Positions 56,923-64,000 of a stretch of DNA of 64,000 nt are shown here, one piece after another. Where the stretch lies: positions 102,912 through 166,911 of the forward strand of contig ML991837.1 of NCBI GenBank assembly GCA_010094025.1, written 5' to 3'. The position numbers and the translations under genes are program-made. The notes under the pieces were generated by a model that worked only from the letters and a program-made list of their open reading frames with translations, ran no database searches and had not been told where the DNA came from. Each line of letters starts with the position of its first letter. The stretch's first letter is position 1. Source of the stretch: Viridothelium virens (Eukaryota > Ascomycota > Dothideomycetes > Trypetheliales > Trypetheliaceae).

Positions 56923-59900
56923 ATGTCGCTGAAGAGGATTTTGAACGACGAGGCTGAAGGCGAGTATGTATCTCCGAACTCCGAGCTATCGCCAAGCAGA
57001 AAAAGACAAGATGAAGGGTTCTACAGGTAATCCAATACCCCCAATGTGTCGAATGCAATGAGAACTAATGGTAATGTAATTATCAGTGACATCCCGTTAA
57101 TAGCAGATCAATCATGGTCCGAGATTTGCGGTCCATTGCCTGGTGCAGGCCCCCATGACGACCTAGAGAGTTCTACGATGGATAATCTTTTCATGCTAGA
57201 TCCTTCACTACTTATTGCTGAAGAAGATGTGCAAGATTGGGCGCAAAGCCTGACGCTCGAAGGGTCGGCTGTAACTGATAGTCAGCAACAGGCCACCGAA
57301 GCTTACGAACAAGTTTGTTACGGAATGGTTAGTGGCTTTTCCTCATCTATTAGTAAAAAAAAATTCGTCGTGAAAATGCCTTTCTCAAGATAAGAAATAC
57401 ATCTTCACCTCATGAGCGTTTCTTTTACGGGTCTTTACTGAACTAGGACCCTCGTTTTGAACCATACGTCAAAATCGCTCTGACATTTGAATATAGATTT
57501 ATCGATCCTTAGTTCAGTTGAAAGGAGACATGTTCTCGCTGCGTAATAAATTGAAAGTGATCAACCGTACAGAAGGTCAAGACTATCAACCGTTCAGGAT
57601 CGCAATGTCTTCCGAGGAACAAGTTTTTCTTTTCTTCCCTGATGGCACGGAATTTGGAGTGCTTAACGACCACCATTCAAAGACCTGGAAAGAGTTCGTC
57701 GATGATTCCTCCATCGAGTTCGAGGCCTTGGCTCAACATTCTGTCCTCCATGATACTATTAGTCGAGCCGAGAAATCCAGTGACGCAAAAGTACGAGTCA
57801 ACATCAACGTTTATGGGCCAATATCATCCAGTAAAGATATAGGGAATAAACTTTCTATGCATAAGACGTACCTGCAGAACCCGCACATATATAGAGTTGG
57901 ATATACATACGAGAATCCGCATGTTATAACGTTTCCAGAGATACAACCATCCTCAAGTGTGGTCACAGAACAAATTGAAGAAGCAACAGGCAACACTGAG
58001 CCCGAAAAGTCCGACGCTGAGCGGTTTCGAAAAACGGTCAACGAAGTTTATAGTTCTTTGAAGAGAGGGGCAAAGCTCGATGGGTTCAAAGGAGACGAAA
58101 GATTAAACACCAAATTACTTACGTAAGTATCCAAATTCCAATCCGATAGGCCACAGCCATTTGAACGTTACTGCTCTCATGGAGAGCAGAAAACTAATTA
58201 CAACTTTTATAGCCATCAAGAACAGGCTCTTGAGTTCATGATACAGCGCGAGTCCGGAGAGATTCCTGACGAGTTTCGTCTTTGGCATCCCATAGAGATT
58301 GAAGGCCAGCGCTGGTAAATTTTCTGCTCTCCAATGGTTGACAAAATCCAACTGTAATCGGTCATAGGTATATCCACTCCATCACGAACCACAAATCGAC
58401 GATTCCTTACGAAGAAAAGGGCGGTGGCATCCTCGCTGATGAGATGGGGATGGGCAAATCTTTGTCCATCCTATCGCTTATGATGAGGACACTTGAAGAT
58501 GGGGAAAACTGGGCGAATGAGAAAATTATAGAGGATGAACATAGATTAACGAAGCTACGATCAAGAGCAACACTCGTGATTGTTTCATCAGCTCGTAAGT
58601 TATACATTGTACAACTTCAACTCGGACTAACATTACCAGTCCTCATCAACGGGTGGCTTGAAGAGATTAGACAGTAAGTATATGCATATTTTCTGCACGT
58701 TCCCTCAATCATACGATACACGAGAAGCTGAAATTGCGTAGGCATCTAGGCGTTAAGCTCAGAACAGTGAAATATCACGGACAGAGACGTAAAGATTACT
58801 CAACCACAATTGAAGACAATGACATCGTGATTACTACCTACAACACAATATCATCCGAGTACAGGAACAAGTACAGTATCTTACACAACATAGCTTGGTA
58901 CAGGATTGTTCTTGACGAAGGTAAGAAGGTCGGAAGCTCTCGAATTATTCTATAAGCTTGTAATGACCTTCTCATACCAGCGCACGTAATACGTCGTCAA
59001 GCGACAGATATCAATCGTACAGTATCAGAGCTTACTGCGAAATCACGTTGGCTGTTGACTGGAACACCGATACAAAATCGACTTGAAGATATTGGGGCTC
59101 TCTTCTCATTTCTTCGTGCTCGACCTTTCGACAGCATGGCAAATTTTCGACGGTACATCGTTAATCCTTTCGAGGAGTCCGAGGCTGGCCGTGAGTTGGC
59201 CACTCAACGTCTCACTACTTTGATCGATTCACTTTGCCTTCGCCGTACCAAGGAACTCCTCAATCTCCCAGAAGAACAGAGTCGGACGCGAATGCTAACC
59301 CTATCGCTAGATGAAAGAAGCCAGTATGAAAGAACGAAGACATTCATGGTCCAAGCCATCAAGCAGAGTGCTGGAGAATTTGATCGACACAATACATTCA
59401 GCATGTTTCAGGCACAACTCCAGTTGCGCATTTTGTGCAACCATGGTACATTCCAGCATCATTTCCAGTTTCAACGCCGTAGTCTTCGCGATGAACAGGA
59501 AGATGCACTCTGTAGCAGTGGCGGAAACGCAGTTATTCAATGCTCTTCGTGCAAGCGCTCGATGCCAACTCTAGGGAGCAATAAGATCTACCGGACTTTT
59601 GCGGAGGATTGCGCACACATTCTTTGCTCTGAGTGCTTGGAATCGTCCGATCAAGACAGCGGTCTTGGAAGCAGTGAAGTCGGAGATGACGATACTATTT
59701 CGCACTGTCCTCCATGTTCAGCTACTGGTGTGATTGCAAAATTGAAGCTTGGAACGGCCTCGCAACAGTCAGAAGCGCGAGATGACGATTATTTTCGGTC
59801 TGAGGGACATTCGACCAAGATGGTAGCATTGATGCAGGATGTCAAGCAAGACCTTGAGAATACAAAGAGGTAGCTATTTGCATCCCTAATCCAGCTTTTG

Positions 59901-60518
59901 TATCTATCGTCCTGCTGCTGACATCAACGCAGTATCATCTTTTCATGCTGGACGCGGACATTGAACCTTATTGGGAAGCATTTGGCCAATGTAGGCATAC
60001 GCTTTGAACGTATAGACGGTGAATGTCCCGTGGCAAGGCGGCAACAAATTTTAAATGATTTCGAAAGAGATCCAAACATTCGTGTTTTGATCATGACGAC
60101 GGGAACGGGAGCATTTGGGTAAGCTTCTGCGTAGCTTCAGTTTTTATATCTCTTGTGACAGAAGTCAGAGGCTGTGTAACCCAGAAGACGATCGAATGCT
60201 AATACCACATACAGTCTTAACCTCACAACCGCGAATCGTGTCTTCATTGTCGAACCGCAGTGGAACCCTAGCATTGAGAACCAAGCTATTGCACGCGCTC
60301 TCCGCCTGGGTCAGGGTCAACAGGTTCTTGTCACTAGATATGTGATTAAGAACACCATCGAGCAGGTGAGTGGCTAACTGTCTCAAATGGGAAAGAGTAG
60401 GACTGACAATGATCAGGAAATGAGGTCGCAACAGGAGAGAAAATTAAAAATGGCGGAGATAGGCTTCGATGCGGATTCAAGCTTGCCGAATGTTCCCAGA
60501 CCGATTTATGACATATGA
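56923..60518 (+). CDS. SNF2-family DEAH helicase with internal RING finger (Rad5/HLTF-like)
   Basis: A chromatin or DNA-repair ATPase that may also act as a ubiquitin ligase. Eleven exons (56923-57026, 57087-57327, 57518-58122, 58213-58314, 58368-58594, 58640-58673, 58742-58920, 58981-59869, 59933-60118, 60215-60365, 60417-60518) sum to 2820 nt, giving 939 residues. Motif I is DEMGMGKS, motif II DEAH (created across an intron), motif III LLTGTPIQN. A RING C3HC4 lies between the helicase lobes (CSSCKRS, CAHILCSEC, HCPPC). Lobe 2 has MTTGTGAFGLNLT, EPQWNPSIENQA and motif VI. Motif VI reads RALRLGQ where most relatives have RAHRIGQ. No HIRAN domain is visible, so it is not a strict Rad5 orthologue. 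The product stops soon after lobe 2. Confidence 0.88.
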
Positions 60519-60960
60519 AGGTTAGCTCTGTATGCAATGTTGCAATGATCAAGAATTGTAGGAATCCGTAGGATTTTCCTGATTGCCTCGTTTCCAATCT
60601 GTGTCGCTCACATCTTGAGGAGTATCTCGGCTCGTGGTGAAGAGCCGAGTCTGCCTTTGTATAAATGATATTGATCGAGTACGCAAGGTTCTTGATTGTT
60701 GCCTAAACTGCAGGCGTGAAAAATGCATGTCAGTCATGTAATAGCCTTACCGTACAGGCCGGTTGGGCCCGTGCGTTCGTAGGTGTGATCTTTATCAGAC
60801 TGGGCAACGGTACGATTATCGCCGATAGTATCGGCGGTATTTTTATCGTACGATACGGTACGATAACGATACTATCGTACGATACGCTAGCCCCCACACA
60901 AATAGCTAAATTTTAGAAAGTAGCGCACCGTCGAAGATTCCAGAAGGAGGATACCTACGC
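60519..60960. other. Spacer between helicase and decayed transposon
   Basis: It contains a perfect 8-bp stem with an 8-nt loop at 60626-60649 (CTCGGCTC / GAGCCGAG), possibly a 3' UTR hairpin, and a block of GTACGATA-type repeats listed separately. No gene is seen. Confidence 0.45.
60805..60890. repeat. TATCGTACGATA palindromic repeat block
   Basis: The 12-bp perfect palindrome TATCGTACGATA occurs at 60844-60855 and 60873-60884, each followed by CG, 29 bp apart. Partial copies (GGTACGATTATCG, GGTACGATAACGATAC) lie around them. The composition is unlike both flanks. Confidence 0.7.
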
Positions 60961-61083
60961 GTCTAGTTACTATTGTCTGTAGTAGCAAGCACTAGAAATT
61001 CTGCGCGGAATTCCGCGTGGGTATCCCACCGCCGTGAGGGCGACGCGAAGTGAGACGCGGTACCCAAGCATTAACAGAGACAT

Positions 61084-63647
61084 AGGAACGACACCAAAAC
61101 ACAATAAAACACGACTCGCCATTTGTCTAAACTCTTACATCAGCACAGTGATAAATGGTACTTAGAAAACACAATAAAAGCCCCAAATTACCCCATACCT
61201 AATCTGATCCCTAACAGTCAAAATGTATCCCATTACTGTCAGCTAAAGCCCTTACCATCGCGACTAATAATAAAAAATAACATAATCTTATTATGGCATT
61301 AAGGAAACAAAAAATTAGCATAAAGGACGTCCTTTAAACCTTGCAAGAGATGGAAATACATCACCTTTTATAGATACAATAGCTGGCTTAAGGCTATAAG
61401 CAGGGTTTCTAAAAACTTATAAAAGAAAATAAATTATTAATTAAAGGCAATAAAGTGCTTATTTAAGAATGTAAAAATCTAACAAAAAAAGTAGCCAAAA
61501 TAAAAAATAATATAACAAAAGTAAAGGGCACACTTAGCAATCTTAAAAAGGCAGTGTTATTATTACCAGCAACATCCCAACCTTGCTTATACGCTTTTGC
61601 GACCTTAAATCCTAACCTGCTCCCTCTTATTATTGCAGTAATACCTCCTAATTTAAGCCCAAATCTCTTATTTATTTTTAATTAAAGTCTAGCAAGGGCT
61701 ATAGCTAAAGCTAAATACTAGCTTCCCATAATAGATTTAAACCTTAGAGATACATAAATAGGTATTAAAGACGCAAAAAAATTATAGAACCTAATAAATA
61801 AAGCCCTTTAGATTATAACCAAATTATTATAAGCAAAATGTAATGCAGTAATAATAAGACAAAAGGAATGTGTTAATTTTATCTTTATAAGCAAATAATA
61901 AGCCTAAATAATTAGATATAAAAAACCATAAAAGAATTTAATAAAAAAGGATTTTGTATAAGCTAAATTAATTAAATAAAAAAAATTTAAGATTAAACTT
62001 ATAAATATTAATAAGCACTATATTGGTAATCCCAGTAAGGGAGAGACTATCTCCAAAGATATTTTAGACCAGATTAATAATAAGAATAGACTTTTTATTT
62101 AAACAATACAACTTTTTAGCTAACTATTAGAATGCTAAACAGTCCAGTTAATGCTGATATATAATTTATAGGATAAAAAAAATAACCTCCTCAGCAAAGG
62201 GTATATTGCAATTTAAGGAGCATTAGCCCGCATAAGTAAATTCTTTAAATCATAAGTGCTACAATATAAAAAATGTGGTAAATTTAGCCACATAACATAA
62301 AACTGCAGAAACCCAGAATAATGCTTAAATTGTACTAATTAAGGGCATAATGCGCGGTTATATACTAACACTCCTAAATGCTGCAATTATTTTAGTAATT
62401 ATTATAGCTAAGCCTTTTTATGTTTTATGCGCCAATAATAAATCCAGAATAAATAATTAAATAATTTATAAACTGCTTTAGATTCTCTAAGCTAATCTCC
62501 AGTATTAATAAGAAGCCTAGTATGTATTACTAAATAATAAAGTAATATAAAACTTTAATATATTATTAATTTAAAAGCTAGGTAATTTTAAAATAAGTAA
62601 AGGCTAATTCTTAGCAACATTATAAAGCCACTTATACTAAATATAATACATCCCCTTATCTTAAAATAACGCAGTATAATAGCCATTTTGGACCCTAATT
62701 TATGTAAATCAATCTTTTTAAGCATAATAAATTAACATTCCTTTAAAAGATATTACTGCAATTAAATTCCAAATTAAGAATAAAGCATATTTTGCCTTTT
62801 TAATATATATCCCGCCAATTAAAGGGACAATTAACCATAATAATAAGATTTTAAATAACACCCTATAACATATTAAAAACACTTATACTTAGTATCCTAC
62901 TTATAAGCCTTTTATTAGCAGCAACTTTAATCGCCATAATTATCTTTGGGGTGGAGATAGGATCTATTAAAATAAAGGAGGAAGGATTATCTAGTGTATT
63001 AACCAGCTAAGCCTCTAATTATTACTCCTACAAGGCATAACTACACACAATTTAGGATCCATAATAAATCTAGCACTTGCATTAAACAGCCTTATAAATA
63101 ATCTAATTAAATACTAAATATAGCATACAGCCTATGGATTAGACTATAAAGTAATTAAAACCCAGTTTGCCCTTAATACTTATAAACCTTTTTATAAACC
63201 AAAACGGCTATTCAGAAATACTAATTAGCGTAGCGCAGGTTAATTAGCTGCTAAAGGCCTTTAACAGCTATATTTATCTAACATAATACTAAACACACTA
63301 TAATAAATTAACAGCTTTATAACTAGTCTTACCTAAATTATACAAAAGGTGGTACTTTAATATACACCTACTGCTAAATTATTGCTGTATGCAAAATAAT
63401 AATAAACCCTAAACCTCAGCCAGCTTAAACGCGAATTTACCTAAATAAAAAATAAGGCTTACTCCTAACACCGCGGACACTTACATAATAAAAGACTTAA
63501 TAAAATAGTTAAAAATGCTAAAAAAGTTTTTTATAATACTTACAGACGCCAAAAAAGAGCGAAATAGGATAATTTTCTGGACTTAAACCAAAATATCTAA
63601 AAAGTTATAAAATATCTTTATTCAGCAAAAAAAAGTTAATTTGGTTT
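61084..63647 (+). mobile_element. RIP-like decayed non-LTR (LINE, Tad1/I-type) retrotransposon, 5' part
   Basis: This stretch is extremely A/T- and TA-rich and full of stops in all frames, as expected after repeat-induced point mutation. Plus-strand remnants are still readable. Near 62250-62430 three zinc-knuckle relics (KCGKFSHIT, CLNCTN-GHNARL, KCCNYF) mark a gag-like ORF1. Near 62917-62965 the stretch NFNRHNYLWGGDRI matches the APE-type endonuclease of LINE ORF2. No reverse transcriptase is reached before the composition changes at about 63648. A GC-richer leader at about 60990-61083 with inverted repeats may be its 5' UTR. It is a pseudo-element with no intact protein. Confidence 0.75.
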
Positions 63648-64000
63648 ATGTTACGAACGCTCCTGACCAAGGACGCGTTGGAGGTAGCCACTACTTGTAG
63701 TGCACCAATCGCGTAACACTGAGCGCGTCTCGCAACAGGAGTAAGCGAGGACGTTGCACGGACGCCTCGACCATCTCGCAGCGAGATGAGCGAGATCTCA
63801 CCTCGCAGAGAGCGAGACGACATCTCGCCCTCCTCGCTGCGACACCAGCGAGAGGGAAGGCTGTAGTGGAGAAGGAATGAATACTTAAGGAACTGAGTTC
63901 CGAGCACACTCTCATTCTTCTCCTTGCGTTTTATTACTCTACTGTACCTTACAGTTAGTTACGAGCCGAATTGAACAAAGTCCTTATTCATTACCAAGTT
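63648..64000. mobile_element. Possible LTR of an undecayed retrotransposon, cut by window edge
   Basis: At 63648 the sequence switches abruptly from AT-rich to balanced composition, starting TGTTACGAACG, which has the TG start and TGTTACG look of many fungal LTRs. A promoter-like part (TACTTAAGG, then CT-rich runs and ACTGTACCTTACAG) follows. No tRNA primer site or second LTR lies in the window, so direction, length and family cannot be checked. Confidence 0.4.
63728..63855. repeat. Cluster of ten GCGAG/CTCGC pentamers
   Basis: Five GCGAG and five CTCGC units are interleaved in about 125 bp, giving many short hairpins. The cluster lies inside the putative LTR. Confidence 0.7.

Overview
This window is nuclear DNA of a filamentous ascomycete (Pezizomycotina). 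Nearly every gene is split by 45-105 nt GT-AG introns with clear branch sites. The gene set is typically fungal: an acuD-type isocitrate lyase, KIN4 kinase, FHL1, a WSC wall protein, a Zn2Cys6 regulator and a NACHT/zinc-finger NLR. The right end carries an AT-rich, RIP-like decayed LINE. The class cannot be fixed from sequence alone. Exon chains were built by hand from splice sites and frame; every complete chain sums to whole codons.

Layout. 0-16 kb: 5' part of a sugar transporter (-), a cupin (-), isocitrate lyase (+), KIN4 kinase (-), an F-box protein (+) whose last intron holds a 181-bp MITE, telomere protein TEN1 (-) and ESCRT-III SNF7 (+). 16-32 kb: FHL1 (-), a 2-oxoglutarate oxygenase (+), a GH5 glucanase (-), a GT34 glycosyltransferase with a coiled-coil tail (-), a divergent pair of peroxisome-targeted enzymes (kappa GST -, HSDL2-like SDR +) and a large WSC protein (+). 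32-52 kb: sparser, with 1.8-2.5 kb gaps; a two-RRM protein, GH92 mannosidase, Zn2Cys6 factor, LisH-WD40 protein and a cytochrome b561 protein with a long disordered tail. 52-61 kb: an NLR (-) and an SNF2/RING helicase (+), divergently arranged. 61-64 kb: decayed LINE, then what looks like the start of an undecayed LTR element.

How genes may work together. The clearest theme is fatty-acid/peroxisome metabolism. The isocitrate lyase promoter and the shared GST/SDR promoter each hold three CCTCGG/CCGAGG hexamers, the element recognised by FarA/FarB in Aspergillus, and both divergent enzymes end in PTS1 tripeptides (SKL, AKL). A second, looser theme is cell-surface glycan handling (GH5, GT34, WSC, GH92, with a Zn2Cys6 factor beside GH92). 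The right end (NLR, helicase, transposons) has the look of an accessory compartment.

No tRNA, rRNA, CRISPR or plasmid-type feature was found.
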